64,000 nucleotides of DNA, taken from contig NZ_CP009556.1 of assembly GCF_000959365.1 (NCBI RefSeq), positions 1,116,001-1,180,000 of the forward strand, read 5' to 3'. Of the stretch, positions 24,862 through 33,298 are shown in pieces. This DNA is from Burkholderia oklahomensis C6786. GTDB taxonomy: Bacteria > Pseudomonadota > Gammaproteobacteria > Burkholderiales > Burkholderiaceae. The notes under the pieces were generated by a model. That model ran no database searches. It worked only from the letters and a program-made list of their open reading frames with translations, and was not told where the DNA came from. A program made the translations under genes and the position numbers. The number at the start of each line of letters is the position of its first letter. Positions within the stretch are counted from its first letter, which is position 1.

Positions 24862-25524
24862 AATGATTGTCGCAGAGACGTCATCGATGCGGTTCGTCGT
24901 TTTCGGAGGGGCGCGGTTGGAACGGCCAATTCGGCGTCGGCGCCGATTCGCTGCTCGTCATCTGCGGCACGAGTTTTGCTCAACATGCGTATTCGCGCGG
25001 CCGTCCAATGCGGGTTCGTGAAGCCCGTCGCGAGCGCGCCGTCGTCGAGCACTGCGCATTGTATGGAATTCTATCGTCTTGGCCGTCCCAACGACTTCGC
25101 AACGCGCACGTCGCGTTCTGCAAGCCGTTTCGCCCATCTGCATGCCGATTGCCGAGACACGGCCAGCTTTCGCGCAACGTCGGCCTGTGACATGCCCATC
25201 ACGAGTAAACGAAAGTCTTCCTGCGCAGTTCGGCGATCGGCGATTCACCATCGCGCTTCGTGTCTGTATGCCTTATCCCGTCTGAAAAAAAACCGTGGAT
25301 GAGACGGAATGCTAAGTAATAAAAAAATCACCGAAAGGTCGATGAAAATAACATTAGAATATCGATAAGGCAGTTGCGAAGCAATCCTATCGAATTAGAA
25401 TCGTTGTCGTGAAAACATGATCGTAGTGCGTCGGTGCGAACGGGATGCACTCCTGCGCACGGCGTCCGTGCACGGAATAGGCGAACGTCCGCTTTGCATC
25501 GGCGGCGAATGGAGAGGATCCCAG
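24862..25524. other. Intergenic region with transposase debris and an AT-rich tail
   Basis: About 660 bases. The left part holds a decayed transposase-like fragment (24975-25226, minus). Bases 25280-25410 are AT-rich. They contain ATTAGAAT twice (25353-25360 and 25394-25401) flanking TCGATA (25362-25367) and TATCGA (25388-25393), a possible operator or promoter of the dehydrogenase gene. Confidence 0.55.
24975..25226 (-). pseudogene. Remnant of an IS630-like / winged-helix transposase
   Basis: Reading the minus strand from about 25226, one frame gives QEDFRLLVMGMSQADVARKL, then a recognition-helix-like segment SRQSACRWAKRLAE and GRPRR, followed by a stop codon. The same frame then continues with LDDGALATGFTNPHWTAARI. 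This matches the N-terminal helix-turn-helix and linker of IS630-type transposases (typical text: SQAEVARRLGVSR, then a DGALAxGFxxxxWTxxRI segment). No start, an internal stop and no catalytic domain: a dead fragment. Confidence 0.7.
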
Positions 25525-26763
25525 ATGGCTGACGTCGGAAAGGCTTGGAACATCAGTGATTTGAGAGAAATGGCACAAAAACGGGTGCCCAAGTATTTCT
25601 TCGATTATCTGGATGGCGGTGCGAACAGCGAAACTACGATGCGTGCGAATGAAAGCGATTTCGCGCACTGGCGGCTGCGTCAGAAGGTGCTGACCGGGGC
25701 GGAGAGCAACGCGGCGGGTTTGAATGCAACGTACCTCGGCGCCGAACATCGGCTGCCGATCCTGCTCGGACCGGTGGGATTCGCCGGCATGTACTGGCCG
25801 CACGGGGAGATCGCGGCGGGGCGTGCAGCCGACGAGGCGGGCATCGGTCAATGTCTGTCGACGTTCTCGATCTGCTCGCTCGAAGATGTCGCCGCGGCGC
25901 GATTCGGCCCGCTGTATTTCCAGCTCTACATGTTCCGCAATCGCGATCTGACCGAAGACATTCTCGCGCGCTGCCGGCAGGCGAACGTCGACGTCATTTT
26001 CCTGACGGTTGACACGTGCTATATCCCGATTCGCGAGCGCGATGCGCGCAACGGGTTTCGTGCCGATACGCGCTTGTCGGCGCGAGGCGTGTGGTCGATG
26101 CTCAAGCGTCCGGGCTGGTGCGTCGGCGCGCTGTCCAACGGGATGCCGAAGATCGGCAACGTCTTGCGCTATCCGGATCTCGGTGCATCGTTGCTCGAGC
26201 AGTCCGCGGCGGTCGGCCGGATGATCGACTCGCGTCTGTCCTGGGCTGACGTCAAGTGGCTGCGCGCGCGCTGGCCCGGCAAGATCGTCATCAAGGGCAT
26301 CCTCGATTCCGACGACGCGCGGCGCGCGGTCGACGAAGGCGTTGACGGCATTCTGATTTCGAATCACGGCGGACGGCAGCTCGATCCGGCGCCGTCGGCG
26401 ATGGACGTGTTGCCGGAAATCGCCGACGCGGTCGGTGAGCGGACCGAGATCCTGATGGACGGCGGCGTGCGGCGCGGCGCGGACGTGATCAAGGCGCTTG
26501 CGCTCGGGGCGAGCGCGGTTTCGATCGGGCGCGCGTATATCTACGGGCTCGGCGCGGCGGGCGAGAAGGGCGTCGCGCGGTGTCTCGAACTGCTGAAGAG
26601 CGAGATGCTGCCCGCGCTCAACATGATGGGCTTCGAATCGATTGCCGAACTCAGAGCGGCGGGCAAGTCTGCGTTGCGGATGGCCGGGGCGGTCCATGGT
26701 GCGGTGACGGCCGCTGCGAAACCGGATGAAACGTCGCCCAAGCTGATGGAGAGCGTGCTGTGA
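25525..26763 (+). CDS. FMN-dependent alpha-hydroxy-acid dehydrogenase (lactate/mandelate type)
   Basis: A 412-residue flavoprotein of the LldD/MdlB family that oxidises 2-hydroxy acids to 2-oxo acids. The N-terminal block FFDYLDGGANSE, the FMN site IVIKGIL, the catalytic histidine in ILISNHGGRQLD and the phosphate-binding MDGGVRRGADVIKALALGA are all present. The ATG at 25525 has GGAGAGGA upstream; an in-frame extension of 36 codons reaches into AT-rich spacer and is rejected. Its position near the amino acid pathway is suggestive: it could supply or remove a 2-oxo acid, but it is 3 kb beyond the LuxR gene. Confidence 0.92.
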   Translation: MADVGKAWNISDLREMAQKRVPKYFFDYLDGGANSETTMRANESDFAHWRLRQKVLTGAESNAAGLNATYLGAEHRLPILLGPVGFAGMYWPHGEIAAGRAADEAGIGQCLSTFSICSLEDVAAARFGPLYFQLYMFRNRDLTEDILARCRQANVDVIFLTVDTCYIPIRERDARNGFRADTRLSARGVWSMLKRPGWCVGALSNGMPKIGNVLRYPDLGASLLEQSAAVGRMIDSRLSWADVKWLRARWPGKIVIKGILDSDDARRAVDEGVDGILISNHGGRQLDPAPSAMDVLPEIADAVGERTEILMDGGVRRGADVIKALALGASAVSIGRAYIYGLGAAGEKGVARCLELLKSEMLPALNMMGFESIAELRAAGKSALRMAGAVHGAVTAAAKPDETSPKLMESVL

Positions 26764-26824
26764 CGGCTGACGGCCATTATTGACGCGCGCGGCAACCTGC
26801 AACGGACGACGTGCGTCGCGTGAG

Positions 26825-27280
26825 CTATTTGCAGACGTCGACCCACTCGGCCGCGGCCAGTTCGGCCAGCCGGATCGGATCGATGCGTAGCGCGGCGTGC
26901 GTCGAGCCGGCGGCCGGTACAACGAAGTCGTACGATTTCAACATCACGTCGCAATAAACGGGTAGCGGAGTCGACAGGCCGAACGGACATACTCCGCCCA
27001 CCGGATGGCCGGTGACGGCGACCGTTTCTTCCGCGGAGAGCATTTTTGCCTTGCCGCCCAGCGCGGCTTTGACTTTCTGGTTGTCGAGACGGGAATCGCC
27101 GCAGGATACAAGTAGCACATGGGCGTCGCCGACCTTCATCGCGAGCGTCTTGGCGATCTGCGCCGGCTTGATGTCCCAGGCTGCCGACAACGTCATCGTG
27201 GAACTGCTTTCGCTCAAGGGGATGACGTCGATGTCCGGCGCCTTTTCCGCCAGAAACTGGCGAACCGATTCAACACTCAC
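26825..27280 (-). CDS. YbaK/EbsC-type aminoacyl-tRNA deacylase
   Basis: A 151-residue protein of the YbaK/ProX editing family: TKTLAMKVGDAHVLLVSCGDSRLD, then AEETVAVTGHPVGGVCPFG and the closing VVPAAGSTHAALRID. The KAK-type lysine and GGxxPFG loop are family landmarks of trans-editing enzymes that hydrolyse mischarged tRNA (Cys- or Ala-tRNAPro). The start is a GTG at 27280 with GGAGGG placed 8 bases upstream on the coding strand. Longer in-frame readings to the right overlap the methyltransferase gene and are rejected. Confidence 0.88.
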   Translation of the reverse strand: MSVESVRQFLAEKAPDIDVIPLSESSSTMTLSAAWDIKPAQIAKTLAMKVGDAHVLLVSCGDSRLDNQKVKAALGGKAKMLSAEETVAVTGHPVGGVCPFGLSTPLPVYCDVMLKSYDFVVPAAGSTHAALRIDPIRLAELAAAEWVDVCK

Positions 27281-27585
27281 GTTTGTGACCCTCCGTGCGG
27301 CCTGCTTGCCTGTCTTCGTGTTATCGGCGAGAGCAAAGGCAACTCGGCAACCCTTGCTCTCGCATCGTTGGTGAACCCTTGGAACGGATAAGCTATCGCA
27401 CGCGGCGCAGGATGTATTGAACGATTGTGCAGCGATCGTGGCGGCCGTCCGCAGAGCGGATCGAAATGGCGCGCAGAGGTCTTGAACAGGCGGCGCGGCT
27501 CGCGTTTCGCAGGCCGCGCGTTCATGCGCCGCATGGCGCGCGAAAACGCCACTGACGCCGCGAACCGGGCCACCGGCAAGCTCGT
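27281..27585. other. Intergenic region between deacylase and methyltransferase genes
   Basis: About 305 bases. No gene, repeat or hairpin stands out. It holds the promoter of the leftward deacylase gene and the 3' end region of the methyltransferase gene. Confidence 0.5.
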
Positions 27586-28299
27586 TCACGCGCCGCGCGT
27601 CGCGATCCACGCACTCCAGAACAGGCTTGCGAAAAAGCGCAGCGGCTCGCCGAAACCGGCGGCGTCGAGCAACGCATGCACGGCGTCTTCGGATGCGGGC
27701 GGATCGGCGCCGCGCAGGATCGTCGCGAGCTTCCGCGCGACTTCGTCGGGAGACGCGCCGTGCATCCGCCAGCGCTGCGCCCATGCGCTCAGCAGCCGCG
27801 GATGCTCGGCGTAGCGGCGGTAGTTGCCCGCGACGACGAGCGGCGCGCCCGGCTTCAAGCGCTGCGCGATCGAGCCGAGCAGCGCGGCCTTCGCGTCGTC
27901 GCCGGGCACGTGATGCAGCACGCCGATCAGCGTCGCGCCGTCGAAGCGCGCGTCGGGCGGCAGATCGTCGACGTAGCCATGATGCGTCCGCACGCGCGCG
28001 TCGAGGCCGGCCGCCGCGACGTTCGCGCGTGCGAGGTCGAGCATCGGCTGCGAAGGATCGACGGCGGTGAAGCGCCAGCCGGGCTCGAGGCCCGCGAGCG
28101 CGACGATCTCGCGCGCGGTGCCGCCCGCGCCCGCGACGAGGATCCGTGCGGCGCCTTCTTCCGCCGCGACGGACGACGCGAGCATGCACGCGGCGAGATC
28201 GTGGCACGCGTCATAGCCCGCGAGCGCGATTCGGCTTTGCTCCGCGTATTCCGCTGCACGCGACGGGTCGAATTTTGCGGCGCCGGATGGCGTGGACAT
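27586..28299 (-). CDS. Class I SAM-dependent methyltransferase
   Basis: A 237-residue methyltransferase. Motif I reads ARILVAGAGGTAREIVAL (a glycine-rich SAM loop), followed by the acidic FTAVDPSQPMLDLAR, motif post-I, and GATLIGVLHHVPGDDAKAALL. The ATG at 28299 has AGGAG 11 bases upstream; 30 more codons upstream in frame lack a ribosome site. It is close in type to small-molecule methyltransferases such as UbiE or TehB-like enzymes. No substrate can be named. It stands alone, 280 bases from the divergent GH13-like gene. Confidence 0.88.
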   Translation of the reverse strand: MSTPSGAAKFDPSRAAEYAEQSRIALAGYDACHDLAACMLASSVAAEEGAARILVAGAGGTAREIVALAGLEPGWRFTAVDPSQPMLDLARANVAAAGLDARVRTHHGYVDDLPPDARFDGATLIGVLHHVPGDDAKAALLGSIAQRLKPGAPLVVAGNYRRYAEHPRLLSAWAQRWRMHGASPDEVARKLATILRGADPPASEDAVHALLDAAGFGEPLRFFASLFWSAWIATRGA

Positions 28300-28578
28300 G
28301 GCAGTCGGACTCCTGATCAAATACGCGGCCGGGACGGCATGCGAAACGAAGCAGGAGCGTAGACGGCGGCGCGAACCGCAACAAGTCAAGCGACGATCAT
28401 GGTATCGCGACTACCGCTCTTTTTCGGGGTCGCTCCACGTTTAAAGCCCGCTGCGGCGCTCGCATCGCGGCCCGAATCGGCGCATACTGAGTGCCCCTTC
28501 TTCGTCGGGCCACGCGTGTCATGCATGTGCGCCGCACACGGCGCATCGTCATGCCTCTGAACGCAGGAGGAGCGCATC

Positions 28579-30222
28579 ATGTCCGAATGTCCTCACGATC
28601 CGTATGCGCGGCACCATTCGCATTGCCTGCCGTTCGGCGCACAGCCGTGCGGTGCGGCTGGCGAGACAATACGCACGCATTTCCGCGTCTGGGCGCCCGC
28701 GCATGCGACCGCCACGCTCGCGCTCGAAACCGCGAGCGGTCCGCATGAATTGCCGATGGCGCCCGCCGGCGACGGCTGGTTCGAGACGTTTGCCGATTGC
28801 GGCGCCCATACGCGCTACCGGTACCGGCTCGACGAGTCCCTGACGATTCCCGATCCTGCATCGCGCTCGCAGCCCGAAGGCATCGACGGGCCGAGCGAAG
28901 TGATCGATCCGCGCGCGTTCACGTGGCGCCATACGTTCTGGCGCGGCCGGCCGTGGGAGGAGATCGCGCTCTACGCGGTCCGGCCCGGCGCGGCGGGCGG
29001 CTACGACGGCGTGCGCCGACGTCTGCCGCAGCTCGCGCGGCTCGGCGTGACGGCGCTCGAACTGCTCGCGGCGCCGCAAGCGCGCGACGACAGCCTGCCG
29101 TTCGCGCCGATCGCCGCATACGGCGGCCCGGAGGCGCTGAAGCAGCTGATCGACGACGCGCACGGCTTCGGCCTCGCGGTGCTGCTCGATCTCGACTACG
29201 CGCGCTTCGGTTGCGGCACCGACGAAATGCGGCACTACGCACAGCCTTTCTTCCATACGCGCGACGATCCGCTGCAGGCGCCGCCGCTTGCGCTCGATCA
29301 TCCGCAGGTCTGCGAATTCTTCTGCGACAACGCGCTCTACTGGCTCGAAGAGTATCGATGCGACGGGTTGCGAATCCGCGAGGCGGATCGCATCGACAGC
29401 ACGTGGCTGTGCGAGATCGCCGACCGCGTGCATGCGGCGATGCCGACCGATCGGATCGTGCATCTCGTGCTCGGCAGCGAACGGCATCCGTCGCATCTCG
29501 CCGATACGCATTTCGACGCGCAATGGAACGGCTGCGGCGAGCGTGCGCTGTATCGGCTGACGGGCCGGCGCGATCGGGCGCACGGCGACGGCGTGTCGAC
29601 GCATCAGTCGATTCACGCGCTCGCGCGCGCGTTGACCGCGGACGGCGCGGTATTCCAGCGCGCGCAGCCGATCGGCGACGGCGGGATGGCCGACGTCGGG
29701 CTGCCGCTCACATCGCTCGTGCTGTCCGACGGCGTCGTGCGAGATGCGCGCGAGGCGGATCTCGCCGCGCTCGCGCTATCGTTGTTGACGCCGCAGATTC
29801 CGCTGATCTTCGACGAAGCCGCCGGCGATTCATCGCGCCGCCATTTCCTGCAGTCGGCGCTCGCGGTGCGCGCGAAGCTGATCGCGCCGCGCCTCCTCGA
29901 CGTGCAGCCGCGCAGCGCGGACATGCTGCGCACGGCCGACGGCGTCGAAGCGGACGCGCTCGTCGCCGCGTGGCGGCTCGGCGACGGCGAGACGCTCAGC
30001 ATCGCGCTGAACCTGTCGCCGCAGTCGGTGCCGTTCTACGGCGCGCCGGACGGAATGATCGTATTCGAGACGCCGGGCCGCGCGAGAGATCGCGTCGACG
30101 GCGGCGAGCTGCCGCCGTATGCGCTCGTCGCGTGGCTGACGGGCGACGTCAACCAGTACGCGCTGACGCACGACGCGCGTCGCTATGCGGACGCCGCGCC
30201 GCGCCCGCCGGGCGGCGCCTGA
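28579..30222 (+). CDS. TreZ-like GH13 protein lacking catalytic residues (probable pseudoenzyme)
   Basis: A 547-residue homologue of maltooligosyl-trehalose trehalohydrolase: CBM48-like N terminus (FRVWAPAHATATLALE), linker PDPASRSQPEGIDGPS and a GH13 barrel. Against TreZ as I recall it, all three catalytic positions are changed: the nucleophile Asp of DGLRLDA is Arg267 in DGLRIREAD, the general acid Glu of VLEND is Gly299 in VLGSE, and the stabilising Asp of QWNDD is Gly318 in QWNGCG. The VVYNHFGPEG loop is also altered (LDYARFGCG). The frame is intact with AGGAGGAG before the ATG, so it is maintained, probably for binding or regulation. No treY or treX is adjacent. Confidence 0.85.
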   Translation: MSECPHDPYARHHSHCLPFGAQPCGAAGETIRTHFRVWAPAHATATLALETASGPHELPMAPAGDGWFETFADCGAHTRYRYRLDESLTIPDPASRSQPEGIDGPSEVIDPRAFTWRHTFWRGRPWEEIALYAVRPGAAGGYDGVRRRLPQLARLGVTALELLAAPQARDDSLPFAPIAAYGGPEALKQLIDDAHGFGLAVLLDLDYARFGCGTDEMRHYAQPFFHTRDDPLQAPPLALDHPQVCEFFCDNALYWLEEYRCDGLRIREADRIDSTWLCEIADRVHAAMPTDRIVHLVLGSERHPSHLADTHFDAQWNGCGERALYRLTGRRDRAHGDGVSTHQSIHALARALTADGAVFQRAQPIGDGGMADVGLPLTSLVLSDGVVRDAREADLAALALSLLTPQIPLIFDEAAGDSSRRHFLQSALAVRAKLIAPRLLDVQPRSADMLRTADGVEADALVAAWRLGDGETLSIALNLSPQSVPFYGAPDGMIVFETPGRARDRVDGGELPPYALVAWLTGDVNQYALTHDARRYADAAPRPPGGA

Positions 30223-30365
30223 ACGAGGAGGGGAGTGCTTGGCCGGACGCCGGGCGGGTGGCGCTCGCCCGAGCTCGCGTGGTCAGGATGCCTGACAGAT
30301 GGCGTTGTGCGACGAGCGGATGCCGGAGCGCGCGGAACGCATTGCGTCCGTCGCCGCATCGTTTC

Positions 30366-30956
30366 CTACCAGAGCCCGCGAATGCTCGCGATGCCGTGCG
30401 CGCGATGCGCACGCGCCATCGTCAGATGTTCGCGCGTCATCCCGCCGAGTGCGTAGATTGGCACGCGCGTCTGCGCCGCGCAGTCGGCGAAGCGGGGCCA
30501 GCCGAGCGTCGGCGCGCCGGGATGCGTGAGCGTCGGCAGGACCGGAGAGAGCGTTGCGAAGTCCGCGCCGATACGCTCCGCGTGGCGCAGTTCGTCGAGC
30601 GAGTGGCACGCGGCCGACAGCAGGTAGTCCGAAGAAATCGGGCGCGCGGTCGCGGTCCGCAGCGCCGCGCTGCCGAGATGCACGCCGCTTGCGCCGAGCG
30701 CGAGCGCGGCGTCGGCGTCGATCGGCCCGTTGACGACCAGGCGCGCGCCTTGCGCGCGGCATCGTGCGATCGCGTCGGCGGCGAGCGTCGCGTAAGCGGC
30801 TGCATCGAGTGACTTCACGCGCAATTGGACCAGTGTGAGCCCCGTCGCGAGCGCGGCCGACAGCCGGTCGAGAAACGCCGCGAGGTCCGCGTCGGAACCG
30901 GAGGCCGGCTCTGGCGTGATCAGGTAGTACGGCGACAGTGCGAGGTCGTCGGTCAT
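30366..30956 (-). CDS. ThiE/TenI-family protein (thiamine phosphate synthase-like)
   Basis: A 196-residue TIM-barrel protein: YLITPEP at the start, GLTLVQLRVKSLD, ARLVVNGPIDADAALALGASGVHLGS and the phosphate loop PIYALGGMTREHL. These correspond to the ThiE/TenI fold, but the ThiE residues that hold the pyrimidine diphosphate (the KxD and GxxxxT patterns) are only partly present. In Burkholderia such a domain is often the tail of a Nudix-ThiE fusion; here it stands alone. It may therefore be a degenerate or TenI-like paralogue rather than the thiamine synthase itself. Confidence 0.75.
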   Translation of the reverse strand: MTDDLALSPYYLITPEPASGSDADLAAFLDRLSAALATGLTLVQLRVKSLDAAAYATLAADAIARCRAQGARLVVNGPIDADAALALGASGVHLGSAALRTATARPISSDYLLSAACHSLDELRHAERIGADFATLSPVLPTLTHPGAPTLGWPRFADCAAQTRVPIYALGGMTREHLTMARAHRAHGIASIRGLW

Positions 30957-31006
30957 TTCGTCATCCTACGCGGCTGCAGCCGCACTTTCGCGCGCCGCCC
31001 GCCCGC

Positions 31007-32347
31007 TCATTCGTCCGCCTCCTTGAACGCCTTCGGATACACGCGCACGAGCACGATCCGCGGCCCGATCATCTTCTTCACGACGACGTCGAAGCGATCG
31101 AACGACACGCGCTGGCCTTCGGTCGGCAGGTCGTTGAGCGCCTGGATCACGAGCCCGCCGACCGACTCCGCACGGCCTTCGTCGATGTCGATCCCAAGCG
31201 CCTGCTCGAGCGACACGACAGGCAGGCTGCCCTTGCCGATCAGTGTGCCGTCGTCGAGGCGGCTCCAGTCCGAATCGCCCTGGCGGAACTCGTCGTGGAT
31301 CTGGCCGACGAGCGCGCCGAGCAGGTTGTCGAGCGTCAGGTAGCCGATCGGCTTCTCGCCTTTCTTGCCGACGAGCGCGAAGTGCGGCGCGCCCTTGCGA
31401 AAGCGGCGGAACAGGTCGAGCGCGGGCGTGTCGGGCTTCACGTACTGCACCGGGCGCACGTAGTCGGACAAGTCGGCGAGCGACGCGCCCGCGTGCCGCG
31501 CGAGCAGCAGATCCTTCAGGTGGATGAGGCCGTTCACGCGCTCGCGCGACTTGTCGTCGAAGAGCGGGTAGCGGCTGAAGCGGTGGCGCGCGACGACTTC
31601 CATGTTGTCCGCGAGCGGCACGTCGCGGCGCAGGCCGACCATCTCGTGCGCGGGCCGCATCAGGTCGGACACGGTCATCGACGAGAAATCGAGCGAATGC
31701 GCGAGCGTGTTCCATTCGTCGGTGCTGTACGTGTCCTTCGACGCCTTCGCCGCGCCGGCCGTGTTGCGGCGGCTGCGCAGGATCAGCTTCAGCTCGTCGG
31801 TCGAGTAGTGCGCGTCGCCGCCGTGATCGGCGGACAGCCCCGCGAGCCGCAGCACCGCGTTCGCGCTCGAGTTGAGCACCCAGATCGCCGGATACATCGC
31901 CCAGTAGAACGCATAGAGCGGAATCGCGACCCACAGGCCGGTCTTCTCGGCCTGGCGGATCGCCATCGATTTCGGTGCGAGCTCGCCGACGACGATGTGC
32001 AGGAACGAGATCACCGAGAACGCGAACACGAGCGAGATCAGATGCACGAGCCGTTCGGACTCGACGCCGACGAGCGCGAGGATCGGCGACAGCAACGCGG
32101 CGAACGCCGGCTCGCCGATCCAGCCGAGGCCGAGCGAGGCGAGCGTGATGCCGAGCTGGCAGGCGGACAGATACGCGTCGAGCCGCGCATGGACGATCCG
32201 CAGGATGCGCCCGCGCAGGCCGTGCTGGCGGGCGAGGGACTTGACGCGCGTCGCACGCAGCTTGACGAGACCGAATTCGGCGGCGACGAAAAAGCCGTTG
32301 AGGGCCACGAGGAACAACGCGCCGACGAGCGCGAAGATCTGTATCAA
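31007..32347 (-). CDS. CNNM/CorC-type membrane protein (DUF21, CBS pair, CorC_HlyC)
   Basis: A 446-residue protein in three parts. Residues about 1-190 form the DUF21 membrane domain, with GALFLVALNGFFVAAEFGLVKLRATR and the conserved ACQLGITLASLGLGWIGEP. Residues about 215-335 hold two CBS domains (VSDLMRPAHEMVGL, RYPLFD, VNGLIHLKDLLL). The remaining part is a CorC_HlyC domain (SVGGLVIQALNDLPTEGQRV). The family is linked to Mg2+/Co2+ homeostasis and is often misnamed hemolysin. The gene is followed on the same strand, 50 bases on, by the ThiE-like gene. Confidence 0.93.
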   Translation of the reverse strand: MIQIFALVGALFLVALNGFFVAAEFGLVKLRATRVKSLARQHGLRGRILRIVHARLDAYLSACQLGITLASLGLGWIGEPAFAALLSPILALVGVESERLVHLISLVFAFSVISFLHIVVGELAPKSMAIRQAEKTGLWVAIPLYAFYWAMYPAIWVLNSSANAVLRLAGLSADHGGDAHYSTDELKLILRSRRNTAGAAKASKDTYSTDEWNTLAHSLDFSSMTVSDLMRPAHEMVGLRRDVPLADNMEVVARHRFSRYPLFDDKSRERVNGLIHLKDLLLARHAGASLADLSDYVRPVQYVKPDTPALDLFRRFRKGAPHFALVGKKGEKPIGYLTLDNLLGALVGQIHDEFRQGDSDWSRLDDGTLIGKGSLPVVSLEQALGIDIDEGRAESVGGLVIQALNDLPTEGQRVSFDRFDVVVKKMIGPRIVLVRVYPKAFKEADE

Positions 32348-32437
32348 CGAAGGAACTCCGGAAATGAACGAACCGACAGTATAAGGTTGGAAAGGAAAAC
32401 GTAATGTCTGCGGCGCGATGGTGATGCGCGCGGCCGG

Positions 32438-33217
32438 TCACGCGCGGGCGGCGGGAATCGTCAGCGTGAGCGTGGACGGCGCGCCGTCCGCGAGCGGGCC
32501 TTGCGCGAACCTGCCGCCGTGCGCGCGCGCGACGCGCTGCGCGAGTGCGAACACCGACGCCGGACGTCCGCCCTGGCGCTCGGCGAGCGCGTCGCGCCGC
32601 GCGAACGTCTCGAACACGTGCGGCAGCGCCGCGTCGGTCAGCGCCGACGGCTGCGCGCGGAACGTCACGTCGAAGCGCGTCGCGTCGGCCGCGGCGTCGC
32701 AGCGGAGCGCGACTTCGCTGCCGGGCGCGCTCGCTTCGATCGCGAACGTCAGCATCGACCACAGCGCCTGCGCGACGCGCTCGCGATCGCAATCGAGCGA
32801 AGCGCCGGGCTGCGCGAGCGGCGCGACCGTCACGGCCGTGCCGCGCGCGTCGCCGAGCGCGGCGCGCGCAAGCGCCGCGCATGCGTCGGCGAGCGGCGCG
32901 AGCGCGACGCCCGCGCGTGCGATCGGGAGCGTGCGCGTCTCGGCGCGCGGCGCGTCGACGACCGTTTCCAGCAGGCTCGTCTGCTGCTCGATCCCGATCC
33001 GGATGCCGGCGAGCGCGCGCTGCAGGTTGTCGTCGCCCGGCGCGAGCCGGCGCTCGAGCACGTATGCCCAGCTATGCATCGCGTTGAGCGGGCTGCGCAG
33101 GTCGTGCGACGCGACGGACAGCGCGTGGTCGCGGACGAACAGCGCGACCTCGGCGGCAAAGCGCGCGGCGCGTTCGCGCAGCAGCGCGGCGGCCGGATCG
33201 ACGGCGGACGGAGTCAC
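32438..33217 (-). CDS. Orphan histidine kinase with degenerate ATPase domain
   Basis: A 259-residue protein without sensor or membrane segment. Residues 35-60 match a HisKA dimerisation helix, with the phospho-accepting histidine in SHDLRSPLNAMHSW. The HATPase part (from about 140) is weak: the N-box asparagine is not seen at LWSMLTFAIEAS, though FETFARRD resembles the F-box and GG-containing G2-like text follows. No response regulator gene is adjacent. It may act as a phosphotransfer or scaffold protein rather than a kinase. The neighbouring genes give no clue. Confidence 0.78.
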   Translation of the reverse strand: MTPSAVDPAAALLRERAARFAAEVALFVRDHALSVASHDLRSPLNAMHSWAYVLERRLAPGDDNLQRALAGIRIGIEQQTSLLETVVDAPRAETRTLPIARAGVALAPLADACAALARAALGDARGTAVTVAPLAQPGASLDCDRERVAQALWSMLTFAIEASAPGSEVALRCDAAADATRFDVTFRAQPSALTDAALPHVFETFARRDALAERQGGRPASVFALAQRVARAHGGRFAQGPLADGAPSTLTLTIPAARA

Positions 33218-33298
33218 AATGTTTCCCTTGCGTGAAATCGTGATGACGGGCGAATCGACATTATAGGGAGCGGACGCGCGCGCGGCGTCCGGCGCGCG

